From assembly GCF_014208105.1 (NCBI RefSeq), contig NZ_JACHMQ010000001.1, forward strand, positions 4,588,001-4,652,000: 64,000 nt of DNA, given 5' to 3'. Below are positions 7,273 to 14,965 of this stretch, piece after piece. Each line of letters opens with the position of its first letter. The stretch's first letter is position 1. The translations under genes and the position numbers were made by a program. A model generated the notes under the pieces. The model ran no database searches. It saw nothing but the letters and a program-made list of their open reading frames with translations, and was not told where the DNA came from. The DNA is from Actinomadura coerulea (lineage in GTDB: Bacteria; Actinomycetota; Actinomycetes; Streptosporangiales; Streptosporangiaceae).

Positions 7273-7893
7273 TCAGTCCTTCCGCCAGCCGAGGCGGACG
7301 TCGACCGGCGGCCGGCGCATCGGCTCGATCCGGTCCAGGCGCGCGTCGACCGCGTCGTGGACGAGGTCGGCGAGGTTCGCCGGGTTGCGGTAGTGCGTGG
7401 CGGCCCGCACGAGCAGGCCCCGGCGGAAGAACCCGAGGCCCCGGACGCGGGCGCGCTCGATGCCGGGGACCTCCATCGCCGCGGCCGCGAGCGTGCGGCG
7501 CAGCGCGGCGCGGCCGATGACTCCCGCGAGCCGCGGATCGGCGCCCGCCAGCGGCACCCCGCGCAGCCGCCCGGGCAGCGCGGCCGCCATGAAGACCACC
7601 CCGAGAGCGGCCACCGCGCCCGACGCCGCGAGCACGTCCGGGTCGCTCCACGCGTGCCGCCGCAGGGCCTCCACCACCGGGGCGACGCCCGGCACCGGGT
7701 GGACGGCCGATCCGAGCGCCCCGGCGAGCAGCTCGATCGCGGCCGCCCCGCCGAACGCGGTCACCAGCAGCGCCGCGACGAGCCCGGCGAGCGCGCGGCG
7801 CGGCCGCAGCTCGCGGACGGCGAGCCGGCGCGCCAGCCGCCTGCCCTGCGCCTCCTCGATCAGCTCCTTGACCAGCGTCTCGGCCATAGCCAC
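7273..7893 (-). CDS. DUF6286 domain-containing membrane protein
   Basis: 206 aa. Two membrane segments (about 33-58 and 92-112) separate a short cytoplasmic N-terminus from a C-terminal domain: AAAAMEVPGIERARVRGLGF, LLVRAATHYRNPANLADLVH and AVDARLDRIEPMRRPPVDVRL. This is the DUF6286 pattern seen in actinobacterial Asp23/AmaP envelope-stress clusters. It precedes the AmaP-like gene by 84 bp on the same strand, so an operon is likely. Function not established. Confidence 0.75.
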   Translation of the reverse strand: MAMAETLVKELIEEAQGRRLARRLAVRELRPRRALAGLVAALLVTAFGGAAAIELLAGALGSAVHPVPGVAPVVEALRRHAWSDPDVLAASGAVAALGVVFMAAALPGRLRGVPLAGADPRLAGVIGRAALRRTLAAAAMEVPGIERARVRGLGFFRRGLLVRAATHYRNPANLADLVHDAVDARLDRIEPMRRPPVDVRLGWRKD

Positions 7894-8005
7894 CCCCGTG
7901 AACCCTCGACACGTCCGGCTTCGTCACCCATGGTGCGCGAAAGTCACGCGGAGTGAAACACGCCATGCCGACATCTCACGCGTTCGCCGGTCAGGAAACC
8001 GCAGG

Positions 8006-8875
8006 TCAGCGGAAGACGACCGTCCGGTCGCCGTTGAGCAGCACGCGGTGCTCGGCGTGCCAGCGGACGGCGCGGGCGAGCGCGAGACACTCCACGTCGC
8101 GTCCCACGGCCACCAGCTCCTCCGGGCTGTGGGTGTGGTCGACGCGCGCGACCTCCTGCTCGATGATCGGCCCCTCGTCCAGGTCGGCGGTGACGTAGTG
8201 CGCGGTCGCGCCGATCAGCTTGACGCCGCGCGCGTGCGCCTGGTGGTAGGGGCGGGCGCCCTTGAAGCTCGGCAGGAACGAGTGGTGGATGTTGATGATC
8301 GCGCCGGGCAGCTTGGCGCAGAAGTCGTCGGACAGGATCTGCATGTACCGGGCGAGGACGACGAGGTCGGCGCGGTAGTGCTCGACCAGCGTCAGGATCT
8401 CGGCCTCCTGCGCGGCCTTGCCGCCCTGCCCGACCGGCAGGTGGTGGTAGTCGATCCCGTACGACTGGGTCAGCGGCCGCAGGTCGGGGTGGTTGGACGC
8501 GACCGCGACGATGTCGATGTCGAGCAGCCCGGACCGCGTCCGGTACAGCAGGTCGTTGAGGCAGTGCCCGCCCTTCGACACCATGATCAGCACGCGCGGG
8601 CGCTCGGCCAGCGGGTGCAGCCGCCACTCCAGCCCGAGCTCGGGCACCAGGGACGCGAAGGCGCCGCGCAGCTCGTCGGGGTCGGTGCCCGTGAGCGCCG
8701 CGAACTGCACCCGCATGAAGAAGGTGCCGGTCCCGCCGTCGCCGAACTGCTGGCTCTCGACGATGTTGCACCCGCGCTCGGCCAGCAGCCCCGAGACTGC
8801 GGCCACGATGCCGGGCCGGTCGGGGCAGGACAGGGTCAGCACGTACTCGTTCACGGGTTCGCTCACGGGTCTCAT
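8006..8875 (-). CDS. purU: formyltetrahydrofolate deformylase
   Basis: 289 aa. An N-terminal ACT domain (about 8-90, LTLSCPDRPGIVAAVSGLLAE) is followed by a formyl-transferase fold (about 93-289). Active-site motifs are present: INIHHSFLPSFKGARPYHQA, with Asn and His, and HYVTADLDEGPIIEQ, with the catalytic Asp. PurU hydrolyses 10-formyl-THF to THF and formate, balancing one-carbon pools and feeding formate to purine synthesis. The ACT domain usually senses Met/Gly. It is a single gene here, with no purine genes adjacent. Confidence 0.96.
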   Translation of the reverse strand: MRPVSEPVNEYVLTLSCPDRPGIVAAVSGLLAERGCNIVESQQFGDGGTGTFFMRVQFAALTGTDPDELRGAFASLVPELGLEWRLHPLAERPRVLIMVSKGGHCLNDLLYRTRSGLLDIDIVAVASNHPDLRPLTQSYGIDYHHLPVGQGGKAAQEAEILTLVEHYRADLVVLARYMQILSDDFCAKLPGAIINIHHSFLPSFKGARPYHQAHARGVKLIGATAHYVTADLDEGPIIEQEVARVDHTHSPEELVAVGRDVECLALARAVRWHAEHRVLLNGDRTVVFR

Positions 8876-9028
8876 TCTCGCCTCGGCGCGGGAAGCGCCA
8901 GCTCAGGACGGTCCCTCCCGAGCTTACGCGGCGGCGTCCCCGCCCCGCCGCCGTACCGGCCGGTCGGTGCGGCCCGGAGGCCGCCGGCCTTGTCTACCGG
9001 TGAGTAGTTTGAAGCCCCGCCTTGGGGT

Positions 9029-9034
9029 TACCTT
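9029..9034 (+). promoter_or_regulatory. -10 box (TACCTT) of an apparently leaderless gene
   Basis: TACCTT ends seven bases before the ATG at 9042 and there is no purine-rich ribosome site between them, so transcription probably starts at or next to the start codon. Confidence 0.5.
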
Positions 9035-9041
9035 TGCCCCC

Positions 9042-9986
9042 ATGCGGCGAATCGCGCTCGTGGCGCTGGCTGTCACCCTGGCCCTGGCGGGCTGCACCGA
9101 CGAGACCGGCGGGAAGGGCGACGGGGGCGGCAAGGGCGGTCGCCGCCCCGCGACGGTCGACGGCGTCCCGACGTCGGAGGGCACGCACAAGCAGAAGCTC
9201 GACGTGGGGACGGTCGGGCACCGCGAGTACCTGCTCCACGTCCCCTCCAAGGTCGCGGGCGGGAAGTGGGAGGACGGCAGGCCGGCCGACAGGCCCGCGC
9301 TGGTCATCGCCCTGCACGGCGGCCTGGCCAACATGTCGAAGATGCAGGACCTGACCGGCTTCGACAAGCTGTCGGACGAGCACGGCTTCCTCGTCGCCTA
9401 CCCCGACGGGTTCATGACCACGTGGAACGCGGGCGACTGCTGCGGCGCGGCGAAGGTCGGGAACGTCGACGACGTCGGGTTCCTCGGCAAGCTCATCGAC
9501 AAGCTCACCGGCGCCGGGCTGGCCGACCCGAGGCGCGTCTACGTCACCGGGTTCTCCAACGGCGCCGGGATGGCGTACCGGATGGCCTGCGAGAAGCCGG
9601 GCAAGGTGGCCGCGATCGGGGTGGTCGAGGGCGCCCTGGTGACCAGGTGCGATCCGGGCCGCCCGGTATCGGCGATGATCTTCCATGGGACGGCGGACGG
9701 GAACGTGCCCTTCAACGGGGGCGGCGACCGCGACTTCAACGACAGGCGCCCGTTCCCGCCGGTCTCGGACGCGGTGGACTTCTGGCGCAGGGTGGCGGGC
9801 CTGCCCCAGCCGCGCGAGCGGGTGAAGGCGCTCAGCGGCGACACCCGGTGCGAGAGCACGGGCAAGGGCGAGCGCGGCGTCGCCGTGACCTTCTGCAGGA
9901 TCGAGGGCGGGCGGCACCAGTGGCCGAAGGAGGCGAGCCCGATGCTGTGGAGCTTCTTCGCCGCCCATCCGCGCACCGGGACATGA
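9042..9986 (+). CDS. LpqC-like secreted esterase lipoprotein (PHB depolymerase / feruloyl esterase family)
   Basis: 314 aa. A lipoprotein signal peptide ends LALAGC with lipidated Cys18, followed by a Gly/Lys-rich linker. The alpha/beta-hydrolase domain spans about 65-310: oxyanion-hole segment LVIALHGGLANMSKMQ, nucleophile motif GFSNGAGMAY, acid region MIFHGTADGNVPFNG and catalytic His in EGGRHQWP. This is the LpqC / extracellular poly(3-hydroxybutyrate) depolymerase-feruloyl esterase group. It is membrane-anchored outside the cell. Substrate cannot be told from sequence. Confidence 0.9.
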   Translation: MRRIALVALAVTLALAGCTDETGGKGDGGGKGGRRPATVDGVPTSEGTHKQKLDVGTVGHREYLLHVPSKVAGGKWEDGRPADRPALVIALHGGLANMSKMQDLTGFDKLSDEHGFLVAYPDGFMTTWNAGDCCGAAKVGNVDDVGFLGKLIDKLTGAGLADPRRVYVTGFSNGAGMAYRMACEKPGKVAAIGVVEGALVTRCDPGRPVSAMIFHGTADGNVPFNGGGDRDFNDRRPFPPVSDAVDFWRRVAGLPQPRERVKALSGDTRCESTGKGERGVAVTFCRIEGGRHQWPKEASPMLWSFFAAHPRTGT

Positions 9987-10007
9987 GACCTTTTCATATT
10001 TTCCCGG

Positions 10008-10013
10008 TAGTGT
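10008..10013 (+). promoter_or_regulatory. -10 box (TAGTGT) of a leaderless gene
   Basis: TAGTGT, six bases, then GTG 10020. The identical TAGTGT-N6-GTG arrangement recurs before the DUF2127 gene at 42971. No ribosome site fits in the gap. Confidence 0.55.
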
Positions 10014-10019
10014 GGCATC

Positions 10020-11213
10020 GTGACGAGCATGAACCTCCGGGACCGCTATGACACCGCGACCGCCGGACTAGAGGCGCCGTTCGCCGTCGTCGACCTCGCG
10101 GCCTTCCGCGCCAACGCCGCCGACCTCGTGCGCCGCGCCGCCGGCAAGCCCATCCGGGTCGCCAGCAAGTCCGTGCGCTGCCGGGCCCTCCTGGAGGACG
10201 TCCTCGCGATGGAGGGGTTCGCGGGAGTCATGGCGTTCACCCTCCCCGAGGCGCTCTGGCTGGCCGCCGAGGGCGTCAGCGACGACATCCTCGTCGCCTA
10301 CCCCACGGCCGACCGCACCGCGATCGCCGCGCTCGCCGGCGACCCCCGCGCGGCCCGCGCCGTCACGCTGATGATCGACTCCCCCGAGCACCTCGACCTG
10401 ATCGAGTCCGCCGCGGGCGACCGGCGCGTGCGGGTCTGCATCGACATCGACGCCTCGTACCGCACGCTCGGCGGCCGGGTGCGGATCGGCGCGCTGCGCT
10501 CCCCGCTGCACAGCGCCGCCGACGTCCGGGCGTTCGCCGAACTGGTCCTCAAGCGGCCCTCGCTCGACCTCGTCGGGCTGATGGCCTACGAGTCGCAGAT
10601 CGCGGGCGTCGGCGACGTCCCGCCCGGCCGGCCCGCGCGGGGCCGCGTCATCCGCGCCATGCAGCGCCAGTCCCGGGCGGAGCTGGCCCGGCGCCGCGCG
10701 GCGATCGTCCGGGCCGTCCGGGGGCTGACCGAGCTGGAGTTCGTCAACGGCGGCGGCACCGGCAGCGTCGAGACGACGGCGGCCGAGCGCGCCGTCACCG
10801 AGGTCGCGGCCGGCTCCGGGCTCTACCAGCCGCACCTGTTCGACCAGTACTCCAACTTCACCGGACGGCCCGCCGCGCTGTTCGCGCTGCCCGTCGTCCG
10901 GCGCCCCGCGCCCGGCGTCGTCACGTGCCTCGGCGGCGGCTACCTGGCGTCCGGGCCCGCCGACGCCGTCCGCCTCCCCCAGCCCTACCTGCCGACGGGC
11001 CTGGCCTACAACGGCGACGAGGGCGCGGGCGAGGTGCAGACGCCGCTTCTCGGACGCGCCGCCGACCTGCTGTCGGTGGGCGACCGCGTCTGGTTCCGCC
11101 ACACCAAGGCCGGCGAGCTGTGCGAACGCTTCGACGCACTGCACCTGATAGAAGACGCCCACCAGGTGAGAACGGTCCCGACCTACAGAGGCGAAGGCCG
11201 CACCTTCCTGTAG
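10020..11213 (+). CDS. PLP-dependent amino acid deaminase/aldolase (alanine-racemase fold type III)
   Basis: 397 aa. The N-terminal TIM barrel has the PLP Lys region PIRVASKSVRCRALLEDVL (Lys near residue 50), VRVCIDIDASYRTLGGRVRIG, DLVGLMAYESQIAGVGD and FVNGGGTGSVETT, a phosphate-binding Gly motif. The C-terminal beta domain has YQPHLFDQYSNF and VWFRHTKAGELCERFD, with the usual metal-binding His and Cys of D-serine dehydratase / D-threonine aldolase relatives. It is annotated in actinobacteria as amino acid deaminase/aldolase. Start GTG 10020 is leaderless. The true substrate is not known. Confidence 0.88.
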   Translation: MTSMNLRDRYDTATAGLEAPFAVVDLAAFRANAADLVRRAAGKPIRVASKSVRCRALLEDVLAMEGFAGVMAFTLPEALWLAAEGVSDDILVAYPTADRTAIAALAGDPRAARAVTLMIDSPEHLDLIESAAGDRRVRVCIDIDASYRTLGGRVRIGALRSPLHSAADVRAFAELVLKRPSLDLVGLMAYESQIAGVGDVPPGRPARGRVIRAMQRQSRAELARRRAAIVRAVRGLTELEFVNGGGTGSVETTAAERAVTEVAAGSGLYQPHLFDQYSNFTGRPAALFALPVVRRPAPGVVTCLGGGYLASGPADAVRLPQPYLPTGLAYNGDEGAGEVQTPLLGRAADLLSVGDRVWFRHTKAGELCERFDALHLIEDAHQVRTVPTYRGEGRTFL

Positions 11214-11221
11214 CTGGCCCC

Positions 11222-11283
11222 GTCGACTTGCGGCGTGTTGCCCTTATGAGGGAGCCGATAGGGGCAACACGCCGCAAGTCGAC
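11222..11283. repeat. extragenic palindromic repeat, copy 1
   Basis: A perfect 22-bp inverted repeat: arm 11222-11243 (starting GTCGACTTGCGGCGTG) and its complement at 11262-11283. The same arms recur at 20977/22257 and 54364-54425, always between genes. Here it sits between the 3' end of the deaminase gene and the SIMPL gene. The loop differs from the other copies. Confidence 0.9.
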
Positions 11284-11296
11284 GCGGGGACGGGGT

Positions 11297-11302
11297 TAGG
11301 TT
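11297..11302 (+). promoter_or_regulatory. -10 box (TAGGTT) of a leaderless gene
   Basis: TAGGTT followed by six bases and ATG 11309; no separate ribosome site. Confidence 0.5.
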
Positions 11303-11308
11303 GGGGGC

Positions 11309-11980
11309 ATGAGCGACGCTCCCATGATCAGTGTGCGTGGTGAGGCCGTGCTGGAGGCCCAGCCGGAGATCGCGCGGCTGTCGGTGCACGTCGAGTCGCA
11401 GGAGTCCGACCGGCGCGCGGCCCTCGACCGGCTCACCGAGCGGAACCAGCAGTGCCTCGACCTGGTCAAGTCCTTCGGCGAGGCCGTGGAGAAGCTGGAG
11501 ACGGGCGGCCTGTCGATCACACCGCTGCTGAAGTACAGGCGGCGCGAGGGCGACATCCGCGCCTACCGCGGCACCGTCTGGATCAAGATCACGGTCAGCG
11601 ACTTCGCGGTGCTGGGCGAGCTGGTCACCCGGCTCGGCGACCTGGAGCGCACCTACGTCACCGGGCCGGAGTGGGAGCTGCGGCCGGGCAGCGAGGTGTA
11701 CCGGCGGGCCGCGCGGCAGGCGGCGAACGAGGCCGTCGAGCGGGCCCGCGGCTACGCCGAGGCGCTCGGGGCCCGGCTCACCGGCCTGGTGGAGCTGTCG
11801 GACGAGGGGCTCGGCCGCGACGGCGGCGCGGGCGGGCCGGTCGCGCTCGCCGCCGCCTACGGGCGCGCGCCGGGCGGCGCCGCCGAGGAGCCCGAGCCGA
11901 TCGACCTGGAGCCGGAGACGCAGATCGTCCGCGCCACCGTCGAGGCCAGGTTCACCGCGACGGCCCCCGACCTCGGCTGA
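11309..11980 (+). CDS. SIMPL (DUF541) domain-containing protein
   Basis: 223 aa. ISVRGEAVLEAQPEIARLSV, VEKLETGGLSITPLLKYRR, YRGTVWIKITVSDFAVLGEL and ANEAVERARGYAEALGARL are the hallmark blocks of the SIMPL/DUF541 (YggE-like) family. There is no signal peptide, so unlike many YggE proteins it is probably cytosolic. The family is loosely linked to oxidative stress; the molecular role is unknown. It begins just after a palindromic repeat and is leaderless. Confidence 0.88.
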   Translation: MSDAPMISVRGEAVLEAQPEIARLSVHVESQESDRRAALDRLTERNQQCLDLVKSFGEAVEKLETGGLSITPLLKYRRREGDIRAYRGTVWIKITVSDFAVLGELVTRLGDLERTYVTGPEWELRPGSEVYRRAARQAANEAVERARGYAEALGARLTGLVELSDEGLGRDGGAGGPVALAAAYGRAPGGAAEEPEPIDLEPETQIVRATVEARFTATAPDLG

Positions 11981-12026
11981 CCCGCCCTCGCTGAACGGCC
12001 GGGCCGCCGCGCCCGTACTCCAGGAC

Positions 12027-12344
12027 GTGGGAGGAACGGACTGCGGGGCGTACCGGATCGGCCTCGGCGTCTACGCCATCGGACGGCTCGCCGGCACCGA
12101 GGCGGACGCGCTGTCGGCGCACCTGAGCGGCTGCCCGCCGTGCCGGGACGAGCTCGCCCGGCTCCGCGGCGTCGCCGAGCTCCTCGCCCGCTCCGCCCGG
12201 CAGGGGAACGGCGCCGCCCCGCCGCGCCCGGGGCCCGTCCGGAAACGCGGAAGCGCCGGCCGCGGACCGCGGACCGGCGCCTCGGGGACGGGGCTCAGCG
12301 CTTCCTGCGCCTACGGCGCCGCAGGACCAGGGCGGTCACGATGA
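12027..12344 (+). CDS. anti-sigma factor-like zinc-finger protein (ZAS/zf-HC2)
   Basis: 105 aa. LGVYAIGRLAGTEADALSAH continues into H-x3-C-x2-C (AHLSGCPPCRDEL), the zinc-binding anti-sigma signature; residues about 9-55 form this domain. There is no transmembrane segment and no adjacent sigma-factor gene. Residues after about 70 are low-complexity Gly/Arg and read through a hairpin (12253-12280) and over the end of the convergent DUF3618 gene, so the tail may be a stop-loss extension. The start is a GTG with TACTCC about five bases upstream and no ribosome site. Confidence 0.65.
   Translation: MGGTDCGAYRIGLGVYAIGRLAGTEADALSAHLSGCPPCRDELARLRGVAELLARSARQGNGAAPPRPGPVRKRGSAGRGPRTGASGTGLSASCAYGAAGPGRSR
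12253..12280. terminator. hairpin at convergent gene ends
   Basis: GCGCCGG (12253-12259) pairs with CCGGCGC (12274-12280). It lies just downstream of the DUF3618 stop on the minus strand and inside the extended tail of the anti-sigma-like ORF. Confidence 0.45.
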
Positions 12345-12603
12345 CCGCCGCGCCCACGCCGGCGACCACCAGCCGCCTGTCGATCTGGGGGCCCTCGCCG
12401 TCGTCGTCCTCGGAGGGGCGCACCATCGCGCCGAGGGCCTTGGCGACCTGGTCGGCCTCCTCCTTCAGCCGCTCCGCGCCCCGCTGCGCGACGTTCCTCG
12501 GACTGACCCGGTCGGCGAGCTCGTCGATGGTGCGGGCCAGTTGCCGCCGGCTGCGCTCTATCTCCCGTTCCAGCGCCTCCGGGTCGCGGCTCTTGTCAGC
12601 CAT
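12295..12603 (-). CDS. DUF3618 domain-containing membrane protein
   Basis: 102 aa from ATG 12603, with AAGGA upstream. The N-terminal DPEALEREIERSRRQLARTIDELADRV-type helix (residues 7-33) is the DUF3618 signature. It is followed by a linker, one membrane segment (LVVAGVGAAVIVTALVL) and a basic RRRRRRKR end, so the N-terminus is probably cytoplasmic or shielded. Function unknown; common in actinobacteria, often near genes for membrane-associated stress proteins. Confidence 0.9.
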   Translation of the reverse strand: MADKSRDPEALEREIERSRRQLARTIDELADRVSPRNVAQRGAERLKEEADQVAKALGAMVRPSEDDDGEGPQIDRRLVVAGVGAAVIVTALVLRRRRRRKR

Positions 12604-12756
12604 GCCGTGTCCTTATCGTGTCGGGCGTACTCGCGCGGGCCGGGACCGTGCGAGCCGAGCGGTGATCCGCACAGTCTTGCAGGTCTTCCCGCCGGATGCC
12701 CGCCGCACCCCAGCCGGTACCGTTGGACCCACCATCCGAGCGAAAGGCGGGACAGG

Positions 12757-13224
12757 GTGTCCGAGCGGCTGCAGCCGGGCGATGTCGCCCCCGAGTTCGA
12801 GCTACCCGACGCCGACGACACCGCGGTGTCGCTGGCCTCGCTGCGCGGCAAGCGCGTGATCCTCTACTTCTACCCGGCGGCCATGACCCCCGGCTGCACC
12901 AAGGAGTCGGTCGACTTCGAGGGAAGCCTGCCCGAGCTGGAGGCCGCGGGCGTCGCCGTCGTCGGCGTCTCCCCCGACAAGCCGGCCAAGCTCGCCAAGT
13001 TCCGGGACAAGGAGGGGCTGACGTTCCCCCTCCTGTCCGACCCGGACGCGAAGGTCCTCCAGGCCTACGGCGCCTACGGGGAGAAGAAGCTGTACGGCAA
13101 GGTCGTCGTCGGGGTCATCCGGTCGACGTTCGTCATCGACGCCGACGGCAGGATCGAGAAGGCGTACTACAACGTGAAGGCGACGGGGCACGTGGAGCGC
13201 CTCCGCCGCGACCTCGGGCTGTAG
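12757..13224 (+). CDS. bcp: thioredoxin-dependent thiol peroxidase (peroxiredoxin Q / Bcp)
   Basis: 155 aa from GTG 12757. FELPDADDTAVSLASLRGKR, YFYPAAMTPGCTKESVDF with peroxidatic Cys in TPGCT, VVGVSPDKPAKLAKF, FPLLSDPDAKV and RSTFVIDADGRI define the Bcp/PrxQ family. The resolving Cys five residues after the peroxidatic Cys in E. coli Bcp is replaced (here GCTKESV), so this is a one-Cys or alternatively resolved enzyme. It reduces hydroperoxides in the cytosol. A TACCGT box lies about 40 bases upstream, leaving a short leader. Confidence 0.95.
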   Translation: MSERLQPGDVAPEFELPDADDTAVSLASLRGKRVILYFYPAAMTPGCTKESVDFEGSLPELEAAGVAVVGVSPDKPAKLAKFRDKEGLTFPLLSDPDAKVLQAYGAYGEKKLYGKVVVGVIRSTFVIDADGRIEKAYYNVKATGHVERLRRDLGL

Positions 13225-13231
13225 GACCGCG

Positions 13232-13256
13232 CCGGCCCGCGCTCGGCGCGGGCCGG
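13232..13256. terminator. 11-bp perfect hairpin after bcp
   Basis: CCGGCCCGCGC at 13232-13242 pairs with GCGCGGGCCGG at 13246-13256 around a 3-base loop. It lies between bcp and the convergent tRNA-Leu and can serve both. Confidence 0.6.
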
Positions 13257-13268
13257 GTGCGGACCGGG

Positions 13269-13353
13269 TGCGGGCGGGGGGATTCGAACCCCCACGGTGT
13301 CGCCACCAACAGGACCTAAACCTGCCGCGTATACCTGATTTCGCCACGCCCGC
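13269..13353 (-). tRNA. tRNA-Leu (UAG)
   Basis: 85 nt on the minus strand. Acceptor arms GCGGGCG and CGCCCGC pair fully with discriminator A. The T arm GGGGGTTCGAATCCCCC and a long class II variable arm are present. Anticodon stem GCAGG/CCTGT holds loop TTTAGGT, so the anticodon TAG is at 13316-13318. CCA is not encoded. The MFS gene upstream on the same strand runs into this tRNA and ends on the anticodon. Confidence 0.95.
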
Positions 13354-14917
13354 CCGTGCCCTCGTCCGGGCTCCCGTTCGAGGGCGCGTTCAGCTTAGCG
13401 TCCTGATCGGCGGGCGCGGGGACGGATTCGGCGGCCTCCCGGCGGGGCGTCCGGTACAGGGCCGCGACGACGACCGCGGTGACGGCGAGCGCGACCGACG
13501 CGGTGAGGAACGCGGTCTGGAGCCCGTCGCTGAAGGCCGCCCGCGCGTGCTCGGCGGCCTGCGGGCCGAGCCGGACCGCCACCGCGACCGACGTCCTGGC
13601 CTGCTCGGCGGCCGGGCCCGGCAGGTTCCCGAGGTCGAGGTTCGCGCGGTAGGACGACTGCAGGAGGCTGCCGAGGACGGCGATGCCGAGCGCGCCGCCG
13701 AGCTCCCGGGCCAGGTCGTTCATCGCCGAGCCCACGCCCTGCTTCTCGGCGGGCAGCGCGTCGGTGATCGAGGCGGTGGACGGGGTCATGGCGAGGCCCA
13801 TGCCGGCGCCGAACGGGACGAGGCCCGCGAGCAGCAGCCAGTAGGTGCTGCCCTCGTCCAGCAGCGAGAACACCAGCATCCCGACGCCGACCAGCAGCAG
13901 TCCGGCCGTGATGACGCGGCGCGTGCCGACCCTGGCGGCCAGCTTCGGCGCGACGACCCGGGCGGACGGCATCATCGCGAGCGCCATGGGCACCAGGCTG
14001 AGCGCGCCGACGAGCGCGCTGTCGCCCTTCACCAGCTGCAGGTACTGCAGGATGATGAAGACGAAGCCGAAGAAGGCGAAGAACTGCAGGGTGATCGTGA
14101 GGGAGCCGGCCGAGAACGCCCGGACGCGGAACAGCCGCGGGTCGAGCAGCGGGTTCGGCCGCTTCAGCTCCCACACCACGAACCCGGCGAGGACGACCAG
14201 GGCGGCGGCGATGCCGAGCAGCGTCCGCGCGGAGGCCCAGCCGTGCGTCGGCGCCTCGATGATCGAGTAGACACCGGCGCCGAGCCCGACCACGGTGATC
14301 AGCGCGCCGGTCAGGTCGAGTCTCGGCGCGTCGGGCTCGGCGGACTCGGGGACGACCGCGAGGGTCACGACCAGCGCGACCGCGGCGAGCACGACGTTCA
14401 TCCAGAACACCGACCGCCAGGACCAGAACTCCAGCAGGGTCCCCGACACCAGAAGGCCGAAGATGGCGCTGGCCCCGGCGACGCCCGCCCAGGCGCCGAC
14501 CGCGCGGGTGCGCTGCGCGGCCGGGAACGTCGAGGTGATCGTGGACAGCGTCGCCGGCATGACCAGGGCCGCGCCGACGCCGAGGACGCCGCGCATCGCG
14601 ATCAGCCAGCCGGGGTCGCCGCCCAGCGCGGCCGCGGCCGAGCCGGCGCCGAACACCGCGAGCCCGACGGTGAGCGCGCGGCGCCGCCCGTAGCGGTCGC
14701 CGATCGCGCCGCCGAGCAGCAGCAGGGCCGCGAAGACCAGCGCGTAGGCGTCGATGATCCACGACAGCTCGGTGAGGCCGGCGCGGGTGTCGCGGGCGAT
14801 GGACGGCACAGCCGTGTTGAGGGAGGCCACGGCCGACACCACCGTGGCGAGGGACAGCATCACGGCCGGCAGCACCGCTCGGTGGACGGTGCCGGGCCCC
14901 TGCTTGGAGGTGGTCAT
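13316..14917 (-). CDS. MFS transporter, DHA2 (EmrB/QacA) family
   Basis: 533 aa from ATG 14917 (MTTSKQGPG). About 14 membrane segments. Motif A is present in LLLLGGAIGDRYGRRRALTVG and motif C-like glycine patterns in GVLGVGAALVMPATLSTI; SWIIDAYALVFAALL is typical of drug:H+ antiporters of the DHA2 family. The hydrophilic C-terminal tail (about 45 residues) reads into the downstream tRNA-Leu gene, and its TAG stop coincides with the tRNA anticodon. A TetR gene is divergent 41 bp away, as for regulated multidrug pumps. Substrate unknown. Confidence 0.92.
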   Translation of the reverse strand: MTTSKQGPGTVHRAVLPAVMLSLATVVSAVASLNTAVPSIARDTRAGLTELSWIIDAYALVFAALLLLGGAIGDRYGRRRALTVGLAVFGAGSAAAALGGDPGWLIAMRGVLGVGAALVMPATLSTITSTFPAAQRTRAVGAWAGVAGASAIFGLLVSGTLLEFWSWRSVFWMNVVLAAVALVVTLAVVPESAEPDAPRLDLTGALITVVGLGAGVYSIIEAPTHGWASARTLLGIAAALVVLAGFVVWELKRPNPLLDPRLFRVRAFSAGSLTITLQFFAFFGFVFIILQYLQLVKGDSALVGALSLVPMALAMMPSARVVAPKLAARVGTRRVITAGLLLVGVGMLVFSLLDEGSTYWLLLAGLVPFGAGMGLAMTPSTASITDALPAEKQGVGSAMNDLARELGGALGIAVLGSLLQSSYRANLDLGNLPGPAAEQARTSVAVAVRLGPQAAEHARAAFSDGLQTAFLTASVALAVTAVVVAALYRTPRREAAESVPAPADQDAKLNAPSNGSPDEGTGGRGEIRYTRQV

Positions 14918-14950
14918 GCCTCGACCGTGGCCCCGGACCGGACTATATTT

Positions 14951-14965
14951 CAACCTTGATGAATA
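14951..14965. promoter_or_regulatory. imperfect palindrome at the TetR/MFS divergent promoter
   Basis: TTCAAC-CTT-GATGAA, at about 14950-14964, overlaps the start codon of the TetR gene, in the short gap to the MFS gene. It is a plausible autoregulatory operator. Confidence 0.4.

Noticed and set aside
13268..14959. Open frame of 563 codons opposite the MFS transporter
   Set aside because: Antisense to a transporter with clear membrane segments; the predicted protein is highly charged and repetitive without a family.
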